Shown here one piece after another: positions 9,239 through 17,433 of a stretch of DNA of 64,000 nt (positions are counted from its first letter, which is position 1; the number at the start of each line of letters is the position of its first letter). Position numbers and translations under genes: made by a program. Source of the DNA: JARRPM01 sp963792815 (lineage in GTDB: Bacteria > Pseudomonadota > Gammaproteobacteria > Pseudomonadales > Halieaceae); NCBI GenBank assembly GCA_963792815.1, contig CAWBXR010000012.1:434001-498000 (forward strand), read 5' to 3'. Below the pieces are notes generated by a model. The model did no database searches and was not told the DNA's origin. It worked only from the letters and a program-made list of their open reading frames with translations.

Positions 9239-10145
9239 ATGAAAAGGTGGCAGACCGGGTTGCTCCTGGTCGCGGTGCTGGTCACCGTGTTTTGCGGCTA
9301 CGTATTTTTGCAACTGCGGGCGATAGAGGTGGAGCGCCTGAGCGATGACCTGTGGGTCCTGCGCGGGCTCGGGGGCAATACTGCGGTACTGCGCACCGAC
9401 GCTGGCGCAGTGGTAGTAGACACCATGCTGCTGCCCCTGCAAGGGCGGAAAATTCGCCTGCTGGCCCGGGAGCTGACCGGTGCCGATACGGTCCTGCTGA
9501 TCAATACCCACTACCATATCGATCACACCCACGGTAACCCCGCCTTCAAGCCGGGTACCCGCGTGCTGTCCACCGCCCGTACCCTGTCTCACCTGCAGGC
9601 GCTGGATGCGGGCTTCTGGGAAGGCGAGGCCGCCCGGCTGCTGCCCACCGAGACATTCAGCGATCGCAGGACCCTTAACATCGGCGGTAAGACCATAGAG
9701 CTGGTTCACCCCGGCGACCGGCCACACCGACGGCGACCTGGTGGTCCTGTTCACGGACGAGGGCGTACTGCACACCGGGGACCTGATGTTCCATCGCTAC
9801 TACCCGAATATCGACCTCGAGGCGGGAGGCAGTGTGCAGCAGTGGGTGCAGAGCCTGGAAACCATGCTGCGCCTGGACTTCACCCGGGTAATCCCGGGCC
9901 ACGGGGAGACCACGGACCGGGCGGGCATGCGCCAGTTTCTCGCCTTCATCGCGCAACTGGCGGAGATTGGCAACAGCGCTGCGGAGAAAGACATGAGCCT
10001 GGAACAGACCCTGGCGACAGATCTACTGACCGCGGACGAGGGCTACCGGCGGATGCGCCTGATTATCCCGCTGCCGATGGATCGGGAGTTCGTCATCACC
10101 CGGGCCTGGGAGGAATCCACCGGAAACTTCACGCGGCTGAACTAG
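9239..10145 (+). pseudogene. Metallo-beta-lactamase-fold hydrolase, single frameshift
   Basis: The N-terminal part starts at ATG 9239 with a hydrophobic segment (GLLLVAVLVTVFCGYVFL), a signal anchor. It carries the zinc motif THYHIDHTHGN (HxHxDH, about residue 95). At about 9717 the frame changes and the protein continues as TGHTDGDLVVLFTDEGV, then HTGDLMFHRYYP and IPGHGET. Together these supply the remaining metal ligands, so the joined product of about 301 residues is a complete zinc hydrolase. One extra base explains the break, because 907 minus 1 is divisible by three. Such periplasm-facing enzymes include lactonase- and quorum-quenching-type hydrolases; the substrate here is unknown. It is probably a working gene if the extra base is a sequence error. 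Confidence 0.8.
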
Positions 10146-10189
10146 CCGGCGCTTTCTGCTCCCGATCATTCGGCGATCGACCTGCTAAT

Positions 10190-10581
10190 TTATGACGCGA
10201 ACCGCTTCGGTGCGGGCAGGGCCTGCTCCAGGGCGAGCAATATCCTGTCGACCTCCGCAACGGAGTTGTAATGAACAAGGGAAATCCTCACCACGCCATC
10301 CGCCGGATCAATCCCCAGGCCGGTCACCATCCCGGTTGTGGGGCTTGCCCAGCAGCCTGGCCTGTGGCGCATGGGCCAGGTAATCGATCAGCGGGGCAGC
10401 CAGTTGGGCCTCGTAGCCAGCTGTCAATGCATGGACAGACTGAAGCATGGCTGTCGATCACGGGTTGGGCGACATAGCTGCCCCCGGCGTTGCCACAAAA
10501 AACAAAATCCGGTTCATCCTCCAGCTCGGGAAAGTGCCCCCTGACAAAATCGCTATCCAATTCCAAAGCCATCATTGTCAT
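10190..10581 (-). pseudogene. Cysteine desulfurase-like (class V aminotransferase) remnant
   Basis: Reading leftward from ATG 10581, ALELDSDFVRGHFPEL and FVFCGNAGGSYVAQPVIDS match the N-terminus of the cysteine desulfurase-like class V aminotransferase family. A second frame gives GYEAQLAAPLIDYLAH, like the middle-to-late part. A third frame ends with GIDPADGVVRISLVHYNS and VDRILLALEQAL, the usual C-terminus. A family member is about 400 residues, whereas only about 390 bp remain. The central PLP-lysine region and most of the fold are therefore deleted, and the surviving pieces lie in different frames. This is a genuine decayed gene rather than a single sequencing slip. It lies just before the tRNA pair. 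Confidence 0.75.
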
Positions 10582-10844
10582 CCTTAAAATTACGATCCAA
10601 ACACCGCTAAAGCCTGGCGATGCGGCTGGCGGCAGCCCCGAGGCCTTAAAGGCGGCCTCATTGTGAGGCTGGAAGGCGTCACTTTACAGGGGGAGGTCCA
10701 GGAAAACGATGACGCTCCTGCGGGACAGGCGCGTACGATCCCGCATGAGAATTGCAGATCTTGGGAAATTTGGTAGCTCGAAAGTGGGGCCGACTAAAAG
10801 TAGCTGATACCACTTCTTGTCAGACAAGGGCTTGGCGCAATTGA

Positions 10845-10921
10845 TGGCGGACCGGACGGGGCTCGAACCCGCGACCTCCGGCGTGACAGGCCGGCATTCT
10901 AACCAACTGAACTACCGGTCC
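10845..10921 (-). tRNA. tRNA-Asp (GTC)
   Basis: The reverse complement folds as a 77-nt cloverleaf with acceptor stem GGACCGG/CCGGTCC, discriminator G and an encoded CCA. The D-arm is AGTTCAGTTGGTTAGAAT and the anticodon loop CTGTCAC has anticodon GTC. The T-arm is GCGGGTTCGAGCCCCGT. It lies 37 bp downstream of tRNA-Val on the same strand and shares its promoter. Confidence 0.95.
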
Positions 10922-10958
10922 ACGGTAGTGGGATACTGCAACTTCAATCTCGGTGAAG

Positions 10959-11034
10959 TGGTGGGTGATGACGGGATCGAACCGCCGACCCTCTGCTTGT
11001 AAGGCAGATGCTCTCCCAGCTGAGCTAATCACCC
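10959..11034 (-). tRNA. tRNA-Val (TAC)
   Basis: The reverse complement gives a 76-nt cloverleaf: acceptor GGGTGAT/ATCACCC, D-arm AGCTCAGCTGGGAGAGC, anticodon loop CTTACAA with anticodon TAC, T-arm CGGTTCGATCCCG and encoded ACCA end. It is the first gene of a Val-Asp tRNA operon. Confidence 0.95.
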
Positions 11035-11051
11035 CCTGACCGAGAACGCGC

Positions 11052-11079
11052 ATTATAGAGATTCCTGCTTTGCTGTCAA
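11052..11079 (-). promoter_or_regulatory. Sigma-70 promoter of the tRNA-Val/tRNA-Asp operon
   Basis: On the minus strand there is a perfect -35 TTGACA (11074-11079), a 16-bp spacer and a perfect -10 TATAAT (11052-11057). Transcription would start about 10 bp before tRNA-Val. The GC-rich stretch after the -10 (gcgcgttctcgg) resembles the discriminator of stringently controlled stable-RNA promoters. Confidence 0.85.
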
Positions 11080-11231
11080 ACCCGCGCGCCGAAAAACAGT
11101 AAAATTTTGCCGGCTTGTTAAAGTCCTTGATTTTAGTAGTAAAATCTCCCCCCCGGCAGAACGGCGCGGCAACAATTCGGGCAGCCAATTTTCAGCGCGC
11201 GCGCGCCCCCGACTGCAACAGGTAAAGCGAC

Positions 11232-11588
11232 ATGCAAATCTACAAGGAATTTCACTTCGAGGCGGCCCATCGCCTTCCCAATGTGCCGGCGGGTCACAAG
11301 TGCGCGCGGCTGCACGGCCACTCCTTCCAGGCGCGACTGACGCTCTCCGGGGAGGCGCCGGAACCCGCCGGTTGGGTGATGGACTTTGCCGACCTGAAGG
11401 CCGCGTTCAAACCGGTGCTGGAGCAGCTCGACCACTACTACCTGAACGACATACCCGGCCTGGAAAATCCCACCAGCGAGAATATCGCACGCTGGATCTG
11501 GAACAGGCTGAAGCCAACCCTGCCCCTGTTGAGCCAGGTAGAGATCCGGGAGACCTGCACCAGCGGGTGTATTTACCGCGGAGAATGA
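11232..11588 (+). CDS. queD: 6-carboxytetrahydropterin synthase (QueD)
   Basis: A 118-residue enzyme of the queuosine/7-deazaguanine pathway. It converts dihydroneopterin triphosphate to 6-carboxy-5,6,7,8-tetrahydropterin. Zinc ligands are His13 (EAAHRL), His28 and His30 (RLHGHSF), and Cys24 is the catalytic cysteine. WVMDFADLK (about 45), LDHYYLNDIPGLENPTSE (about 66) and IRETCTSGCIYRG at the C-terminus are all family hallmarks. The length is that of short bacterial QueD proteins. The gene stands alone, divergent from the tRNA operon; queC/queE are not in the window. Confidence 0.93.
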   Translation: MQIYKEFHFEAAHRLPNVPAGHKCARLHGHSFQARLTLSGEAPEPAGWVMDFADLKAAFKPVLEQLDHYYLNDIPGLENPTSENIARWIWNRLKPTLPLLSQVEIRETCTSGCIYRGE

Positions 11589-12211
11589 ACCACGCAGCAG
11601 CGCCGTTACTTCGTGGTAACACACGGAATATAACTTGACGATTACGGAGAACCTACGGAATAAGCCCTTATCGCAGCCGAGCACCTGAACCCGTTATTGC
11701 TGGCCGCGGTCTTGTTCCCATTTCGGCGCCCGGAGTTACCCTAAGTAGCAGGTTGCCAAATGTTATGCACACTGAAATGCTGTCATGAAACTATCACATG
11801 CTTAGCTCCAACTTTGGACGAACCACTTTACATGACGATCTTATCTTATTGATTTATATATCTTATTTCTGCTTTGTTTAAATTTTAACCAATCTGTAAC
11901 AAGTGCTGCAGCCACTGCACTTGGAGGCCGGGCAAACAATTTACTCACTGACTTATCCACAGATTCTGTGGAAAAAAGATTCGCCCAAGTGTTACAGAAT
12001 CTCTCGCATGAACAAGCGGCGATGCGCGCCTCGCGCCCGGCTGCAGCGACCGCAGCAGGGCCTTTCGGGGCCGGTCCGGGATATTGAACCGCGCCCCCGG
12101 CGACGGGCTTGACCCGGGTCGCCGGGATGACCAACCATGCCCTGCCTGTGCCTCTCGACCAGCGCGGCAGGCACCGGATCACCACAGCCGCAATTCCTGC
12201 CAGGCGAGGCC
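11589..12211 (+). other. Intergenic AT-rich stretch with an inverted DnaA-box pair
   Basis: No gene was recognised in these 620 bp. The segment at about 11820-11900 is markedly AT-rich for this chromosome. It is followed by TTATCCACA at 11953-11961, the exact DnaA-box consensus, and an inverted TTTTCCACA at 11967-11975 that fits TTWTNCACA. The two boxes overlap a palindrome, CCACAG-ATT-CTGTGG (11957-11971). No replication gene is nearby, so an origin is not claimed; titration or control by DnaA is possible. Confidence 0.4.
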
Positions 12212-13831
12212 ATGACCGATAACAACAACATCTTTGATTACATTATTGTAGGGGCCGGTTCCGCGGGCTGCGCCCTCGCCTACCGGCTGAGCGAGGACCC
12301 CGCCAGGCGGGTCCTGCTGCTGGAAGCCGGCGGCCGCGACAGACACCCGGTCATCCAGATGCCACTGGGCTTCGCCTACCTGATGAAACACAAGACCCTC
12401 AACTGGAACTATTGGACCGAGCCCGAGCCCCAGCTCAATATGCGGCAACTGTCATGGCCGCGGGGCAAGGTGCTGGGAGGCAGCAGCTCGATCAATGGCA
12501 TGGTCTACATCCGCGGCCAGCGCGAGGATTTTGACCACTGGAGTGCACTTGGCAATACCGGCTGGGGCTATGACGATGTACTGCCGTATTTCAAGCGCGG
12601 CGAGCGCAAGGCCGAGGGAGCGAATGACTTTCACGGTGACAGCGGCCCGCTCTGGGTGGAAGAGGTGCCGGCCAGCGAAAAACTGGAACTGGCGGAGCTG
12701 TTTATCCAGGCGGCGGTACAGACCGGACTGCCCCGCAACCCGGATTTCAACGGCCCCAGCCAGGAAGGCGCCGGTTTTTACCAGTTGAATATTCGCCGTG
12801 GGCGGCGCCAGAGCAGCGCCCGCACCTTCCTGGCCGAGTGCGAGGCCCGTCCCAACCTGGTGCTGACAACACAGGCGCTATGCCAACGGGTTCTGCTCAG
12901 GGGTGGTCGCGCCTGCGGGATCGAGTACCGGCACGGGAATAACGTTGCGACCGCAATGGTCCGGGGCGAAGTCATCCTGTGCGGCGGGGTTATCAACTCG
13001 CCGCAGTTGCTGGAATTGTCCGGCATCGGCGACGGCGACCGCCTGGTCGCCGCGGGCATCGAGCCGCAGGTGCAGCTGCCCGGGGTTGGAGAGAACCTGC
13101 AGGATCACCTCACCATCAATATCCAGCAGGGGCTGCACGGCCTGGTGACCTTTTACGAGGAAACCCGGCCGCTACAGCTGATCAAAAACCTGTTCAAGTA
13201 CCAGTTCCAGGGCCGCGGCCTGCTGGCTCACCCCGCCTCCCAGGCGGGGGTGTTTTTTCGCAGCAGTCCCGATCGCTCCCGGCCGGACGCCCAGATTCAC
13301 TTCGCGCCGGCGGCCAGTGAAGACGACGGCAAGGGCAATCTCAAAACCGGCCCCGGCACCACGGCTACCGTCTGCCACCTGCGGCCCCGCAGCCGGGGCA
13401 GCGTGCATATCCACTGCGCCGACCCCACACAATACCCCCGCATCCGGGCCAACTACCTGGATGACGAACACGACCGCAAGGCGCTGGTGGCAGCCGTACG
13501 CAGGGTGCGCGATATTTTTGCGGCGCCGGTGCTCGACCCCTACCGCGGGGCAGAGTTGCTGCCGGGTCCAGCCGTGGCCAGCGACGATGCGATACTGGCC
13601 TATATCCGCGCCAACGCGGAATCGGTATACCACCCGGTAGGCAGCTGCAAAATGGGTTCGGATGAGATGGCCGTGGTGGATGACCGCCTGCGGGTAAGGG
13701 GCGTCGAGGCCCTGCGGGTGGCGGACGCCGCTGTCATGCCGCGGGTCACCTCGGGCAACACCAATGCGACGGCGATTATGATCGCGGAAAAGTGTGCCGA
13801 TATGCTGCTGCAGGACGCCAGCGGACGCTAG
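12212..13831 (+). CDS. GMC-family FAD oxidoreductase (choline/alcohol dehydrogenase type)
   Basis: A 539-residue flavoprotein starting at ATG 12212, preceded by aggcgagg. A longer in-frame extension to 12137 is not supported. The FAD-binding loop YIIVGAGSAGCALAYRL is at residues 9-25, GGSSSINGMVYIRGQ at about 90 is GMC signature 1, and GGVINSPQLLELSGIG at about 258 is signature 2. The catalytic His lies in VYHPVGSCKMG (about 474), and TSGNTNATAIM (about 515) places an Asn at the partner position, as in choline oxidase-like enzymes. It oxidises an alcohol, but the substrate is unknown. The stop overlaps the stop of the convergent DUF3301 gene by 3 bp. Confidence 0.9.
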   Translation: MTDNNNIFDYIIVGAGSAGCALAYRLSEDPARRVLLLEAGGRDRHPVIQMPLGFAYLMKHKTLNWNYWTEPEPQLNMRQLSWPRGKVLGGSSSINGMVYIRGQREDFDHWSALGNTGWGYDDVLPYFKRGERKAEGANDFHGDSGPLWVEEVPASEKLELAELFIQAAVQTGLPRNPDFNGPSQEGAGFYQLNIRRGRRQSSARTFLAECEARPNLVLTTQALCQRVLLRGGRACGIEYRHGNNVATAMVRGEVILCGGVINSPQLLELSGIGDGDRLVAAGIEPQVQLPGVGENLQDHLTINIQQGLHGLVTFYEETRPLQLIKNLFKYQFQGRGLLAHPASQAGVFFRSSPDRSRPDAQIHFAPAASEDDGKGNLKTGPGTTATVCHLRPRSRGSVHIHCADPTQYPRIRANYLDDEHDRKALVAAVRRVRDIFAAPVLDPYRGAELLPGPAVASDDAILAYIRANAESVYHPVGSCKMGSDEMAVVDDRLRVRGVEALRVADAAVMPRVTSGNTNATAIMIAEKCADMLLQDASGR

Positions 13832-14154
13832 TGTATTGTCCTGGCCTGGTCGCTTGTCACCACTGCCTGCAGGGTCTTGCCCAGCATAATGACATGGCCC
13901 TGGCGTCGCTCCACACCGTCAAAGCTGTAATCGAAACGGTACTGGCGCCAGATCCGCCAGCGACCCTGCCGGTCGCGGCTGAGCGATATCCTGCGGATGT
14001 GAACGGCCTGGTCCAGTAGCTGGTAATCGTCCTGCTGCCCTGCCCTGGCGACGGCCTGCACTGCCAGTTCGCGCACCCGGATCGCGCTCAGGAAGTACAG
14101 GCACAATCCACCAAACAGCAGCGCCAGCAGGATATCGCCCAGGGTAAAGTACAT
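13828..14154 (-). CDS. DUF3301 family membrane-anchored protein
   Basis: A 108-residue protein with an N-terminal membrane helix (LGDILLALLFGGLCLYFL, about residues 5-22) and a basic soluble domain. The latter reads LLDQAVHIRRISLSRDRQG, WRIWRQYRFDYSFDG and GHVIMLGKTLQAV. This matches the gammaproteobacterial DUF3301 family, whose function is unknown. The topology suggests the soluble part is cytoplasmic. It lies downstream of an alpha/beta hydrolase gene on the same strand, about 116 bp away. Confidence 0.8.
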   Translation of the reverse strand: MYFTLGDILLALLFGGLCLYFLSAIRVRELAVQAVARAGQQDDYQLLDQAVHIRRISLSRDRQGRWRIWRQYRFDYSFDGVERRQGHVIMLGKTLQAVVTSDQARTIH

Positions 14155-14270
14155 TCGCTTGTCACATATCAGTTATTAAAGTGGCCGCCAGCATACTGGC
14201 CTTTGGCAGGTGGCGCCAGCCGACCGCCCCAATCGCCGGCGAGCCTGTCACGCGGCAACCACCGACCTGC

Positions 14271-15053
14271 TCAGGCGCTCTCCGGGGCCTGCAGGAAGCG
14301 CCGCACCAGGCTGTTGAACAACTGCGGACGCTCGGCGTGCAGCCAGTGCCCGCAGCCCGGCATGACCTTGATACCCGCATGGGGAAACAGCCTGAGTATG
14401 TGGCTGCGATGCGCTTCCCGGATATAGTCCGAATCACCCCCCTTGATAAACAACACCGGTCCGGCATAGGAGCCCGTGGCAGTGGGCTGTGCCCGCACCG
14501 CGCCATAGCCTCGCCTGAGGCCCTCGAGATTGAAGCGCCAGCGATAGATACCGTCCGGGTCACGTCGCAGGCTGGTCAGCAGGAACTGGATAACCTGCTC
14601 CTGGGCCAGGTGCGCGGCCATCAGCCCGGCCGCCTCCTGGCGCGATGTGCACTGGCCTTCGGCAACCGCTTCCAGGGCGGCAAATACTGTGTCGTGGTGC
14701 GGGGGGTAATCCACCGGGGCTATATCCGCCACCACCAGGGCGGAGACAAGCCCCGGTTGCGCCAGCGCCAGTTGCATCGCCACCTTGCCCCCCAGGGAAT
14801 GCCCGACAAACTGCGCGCCGGGCACGCCCTGCAGGTGGAGCCAGCGGCCAATGCAGTCCGCCATACCTGCCAGGGTCGCCTCCTCCAGCCAACCGGAGCG
14901 GCCGTGGTTGGGAAGATCCACACTGTAGACGCTGTGGCTGTCCTGCAGGGCGCGCGCCAGGCTACCCAGGTTGTTGCCCGAACCGAACAAGCCGTGCAGG
15001 AGGACCACCGGCGGGCCGTGGCCGCTGCGGCTGAAGTGGAGTTTCACTGCCAA
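14271..15053 (-). CDS. Alpha/beta hydrolase, YbfF-like esterase
   Basis: A 260-residue short-form alpha/beta hydrolase. PPVVLLHGLFGSGNNLGSL at about residue 13 is the oxyanion strand and a signature of the YbfF esterase group. YSVDLPNHGRS follows at about 43, the nucleophile elbow is VGHSLGGK with Ser at about 84, and the C-terminal GCGHWLHAERP supplies the His. It lacks a signal peptide, so it is cytoplasmic. The natural substrate is unknown; YbfF itself acts on short acyl esters and acyl-CoA. It is divergent from the following lipoprotein gene, with 61 bp between the starts. Confidence 0.85.
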   Translation of the reverse strand: MAVKLHFSRSGHGPPVVLLHGLFGSGNNLGSLARALQDSHSVYSVDLPNHGRSGWLEEATLAGMADCIGRWLHLQGVPGAQFVGHSLGGKVAMQLALAQPGLVSALVVADIAPVDYPPHHDTVFAALEAVAEGQCTSRQEAAGLMAAHLAQEQVIQFLLTSLRRDPDGIYRWRFNLEGLRRGYGAVRAQPTATGSYAGPVLFIKGGDSDYIREAHRSHILRLFPHAGIKVMPGCGHWLHAERPQLFNSLVRRFLQAPESA

Positions 15054-15114
15054 AAGTGTGCCGCCATCAAGATTTTGCTAACATGCCCGACACTATAACG
15101 GATCGGAAAACAAC

Positions 15115-15900
15115 ATGCGTCTTATCGGCACTCTCTCCAGGTACCTCGCGGTGGCCGGGCTGGCAGGCCTGCTGCTCGCCTGCAGCTCCACCCCGACTTA
15201 CAACCCCACGGTCTTTCCCTATGAAATAGACCAGGCGCGGGTGGACCAGGACGACATCAAGACCGTCGTCATAGCCCATGTCAACCTGGGCCTGCCATCG
15301 CGCAACTACCTCGAAAAGGAGGCGCCGCGCATCGACGCCGCGGTCAGCGCCTACCTGAAGAAAAACGGCTTCAAGGTTTTGCCACAGCGCGACTTCGAGC
15401 AGCGCTGGAACACGGCAGTGCGCTCCTATGGTAACCCGGTGGACCCGACCAGCGGCAAGGTCAATATGAAGACGTTTTCCCAGATCATGACCACTATTCG
15501 CGACGACATGCGCAGTACCGGTCTCGATGCTTTTGTCTTTACCGACCTGGTTGAATTGCAGACCGCCTTCAGCGGCGGCCTGCAGCACGTGGCACGCTGG
15601 GATGGGGTCACCCGCAAACCCAGTATGCAGGGTCCGGGGGACGGCGTCAGCGCCGATTTCGACTGGGCGATGCTGCTCGATGTCGCCTCGCTCCAGGTCA
15701 GCATTTATGACATGGAACTGCAACGGGTATTTGCCAGCCGCGGCGGGATCGATGCCACCCAGGCGATCGACAGCCGCTCTTCCAAGGGCCGCTACATCCG
15801 GCGCCGGGAGATCCTGGAGAACGACACGTTCATCCAGGAGGGGATAGAGCTCGCCTTCTACCCTTTCATCAAAACCGAGAACTGGCCGGGCCAGCCCTGA
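15115..15900 (+). CDS. Putative lipoprotein of unknown function
   Basis: A 261-residue protein with a lipoprotein signal: basic start, hydrophobic core LAVAGLAGLLLAC and lipobox LLAC, Cys22 being followed by SSTPTYN. The absence of Asp at +2 predicts outer-membrane sorting. The mature part is alpha/beta with IKTVVIAHVNLGLPSRNYLEK (about 45-65) and a central region predicted as a nucleotide-binding-like or TolB-N-like fold. That reading is a guess from pattern alone. No family was recognised with confidence. It stands alone, with 136 bp to the P450 gene. Confidence 0.7.
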   Translation: MRLIGTLSRYLAVAGLAGLLLACSSTPTYNPTVFPYEIDQARVDQDDIKTVVIAHVNLGLPSRNYLEKEAPRIDAAVSAYLKKNGFKVLPQRDFEQRWNTAVRSYGNPVDPTSGKVNMKTFSQIMTTIRDDMRSTGLDAFVFTDLVELQTAFSGGLQHVARWDGVTRKPSMQGPGDGVSADFDWAMLLDVASLQVSIYDMELQRVFASRGGIDATQAIDSRSSKGRYIRRREILENDTFIQEGIELAFYPFIKTENWPGQP

Positions 15901-15964
15901 CGCTGGGGCCCTTAACAGCTCCCCTCGCCCCGGGTTCCACCCGGGCTGAATCCTCCCGGGGCCC

Positions 15965-15994
15965 TTGTCACTATCGATTTTCGGGTGCTAGACT
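15965..15994 (+). promoter_or_regulatory. Candidate promoter of the P450 gene
   Basis: TTGTCA (15965-15970) and TAGACT (15989-15994) with an 18-bp spacer lie 43 bp upstream of the P450 start codon. The match is reasonable but not perfect, and no operator was recognised beside it. Confidence 0.4.
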
Positions 15995-16036
15995 AATGAC
16001 TATTAGCTTGTAGCGCCAGCGGCGCCGGAGATACCC

Positions 16037-17392
16037 ATGGATTTTGCCCTGCCCGAATACACCCGCTTCAAGGACAACACACAGCTCGACCATATTCCGG
16101 GGCGTTACGGCCTGCCCCTGCTCGGCGAAACGTTCCGCTTCGTGCTCAAGCCCTTTGAAGTGCTGGACGAGCACTACCGCAAGTACGGCCCCGTATCCAA
16201 GGCCTCCCTCACCTTCCAGAAGTTCGTGGTGGCGCTGGGGCCGGAATTCCTGCAGCAGTTGATGCTGGACTCCAAGCAGAGTTTTTCAGCGCGCATGGGC
16301 TACAACACGCCGCTCGGGGATTTTTTCGCCGGGGGCCTGCTGATGCGGGACTTCGACGAGCACAAGTTCCACCGGCGCATCATGCAGACCGCTTTCAAGA
16401 TCGACGCCATGCGCAGCTACGTCGACCTGATGCACCCGATCATCGACCGGGAGTTGTCCCGCTGGGGCCAGCAACAGGACTTCCATTTCTATCCCAACAT
16501 CAAGACCCTGCTGCTGGATATCGGCGCCAAGGTTTTCCTGGGAATGGACATGGAGGGCCCCGAGACCCGCGCCCTGAACCAGTCCTTCCTCGACATGAAC
16601 GAGGGCATGCTCGCCCTGATTCGCAAGGACTGGCCCGGGCTGACCTACCGCAAGGGCATGGACGGGCGCCGGGCGCTGGAGAAATTCTTCTTTGACGTGG
16701 TGCCCCAGCGCCGTGGCAAACAGGGCAATGACATGGCGACCTTCTTCGCCAATGAAAAAACCGAGGAAGGCGACTACTACTCAGACAAGGTAGTCGGTGA
16801 GCACCTGATCTTCCTGCTGCTGGCGGCGCACGACACCACCACCAGCGCCCTGACCATGGCGGTTCACTACCTCGCCCACGACCAGCAGTGGCAGGACCGG
16901 CTGCGGGAGGAACTGCAGGCACTGGGTAAACCGCACCTGGAATACGAGGACCTGTCGCAAGTGACGGACCTGGATCACTGCTTCAAGGAAGTCCTGCGGA
17001 TGAACCCGCCGGTGCCGATGATGATGCGCCGCACGGTCAAGGAAGTGGAACTGGGGGGCTACCTGTTACAGCCCCACACGATGGTGCAAATCTCCCCTCT
17101 ATACACCCACAGGATGGAAGAGTGGTGGACCAAACCCCACCAGTTCGACCCGGACCGGTTCACCCGTGAGGAGCACAAACAGCACAGCTTCCTGTGGGCC
17201 CCTTTCGGTGGCGGCGCCCACAAGTGTATCGGCCTGCACTTCGCCGACATGCTGTTCAAGGCGGCCCTGTCCGGGCTGCTGCTGAACTACCGCATCCGCT
17301 TCGTGAAACCCGGGCAATACGACGGACGTATGCAGTATTTCCCCTTCGCCAAGCCGATGGACAACCTGCCGCTGGTGCTGGAGCCACTCTAG
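16037..17392 (+). CDS. Cytochrome P450
   Basis: A 451-residue haem-thiolate monooxygenase. The I-helix oxygen-activation motif is LLAAHDTTTSAL (about residue 262). The K-helix ExxR is KEVLRM (about 316), and the haem-binding loop is FGGGAHKCIGLHFAD with the Cys ligand at about 395. The N-terminal segment has proline-rich HIPGRYGLPLLGE but no membrane anchor, so it is soluble as in most bacterial P450s. The HDTTT and GGGAHKCIG pattern resembles the CYP51/CYP26/CYP120 side of the superfamily, hinting at sterol, retinoid or other hydrophobic substrates. No ferredoxin or reductase gene is adjacent. Confidence 0.93.
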   Translation: MDFALPEYTRFKDNTQLDHIPGRYGLPLLGETFRFVLKPFEVLDEHYRKYGPVSKASLTFQKFVVALGPEFLQQLMLDSKQSFSARMGYNTPLGDFFAGGLLMRDFDEHKFHRRIMQTAFKIDAMRSYVDLMHPIIDRELSRWGQQQDFHFYPNIKTLLLDIGAKVFLGMDMEGPETRALNQSFLDMNEGMLALIRKDWPGLTYRKGMDGRRALEKFFFDVVPQRRGKQGNDMATFFANEKTEEGDYYSDKVVGEHLIFLLLAAHDTTTSALTMAVHYLAHDQQWQDRLREELQALGKPHLEYEDLSQVTDLDHCFKEVLRMNPPVPMMMRRTVKEVELGGYLLQPHTMVQISPLYTHRMEEWWTKPHQFDPDRFTREEHKQHSFLWAPFGGGAHKCIGLHFADMLFKAALSGLLLNYRIRFVKPGQYDGRMQYFPFAKPMDNLPLVLEPL

Positions 17393-17433
17393 CACCCCCA
17401 CAGCCTTGGCCGCGGGGGCGCGGTAACAGGGCC

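Noticed and set aside
10636..10662. Terminator formed by GAGGCC...GGCCTC
   Set aside because: Short stem with an 8-nt loop and no T-tract; not convincing.
11589..12211. Replication origin
   Set aside because: Only two DnaA boxes, no dnaA/dnaN/gidA neighbours and no evidence of skew change.
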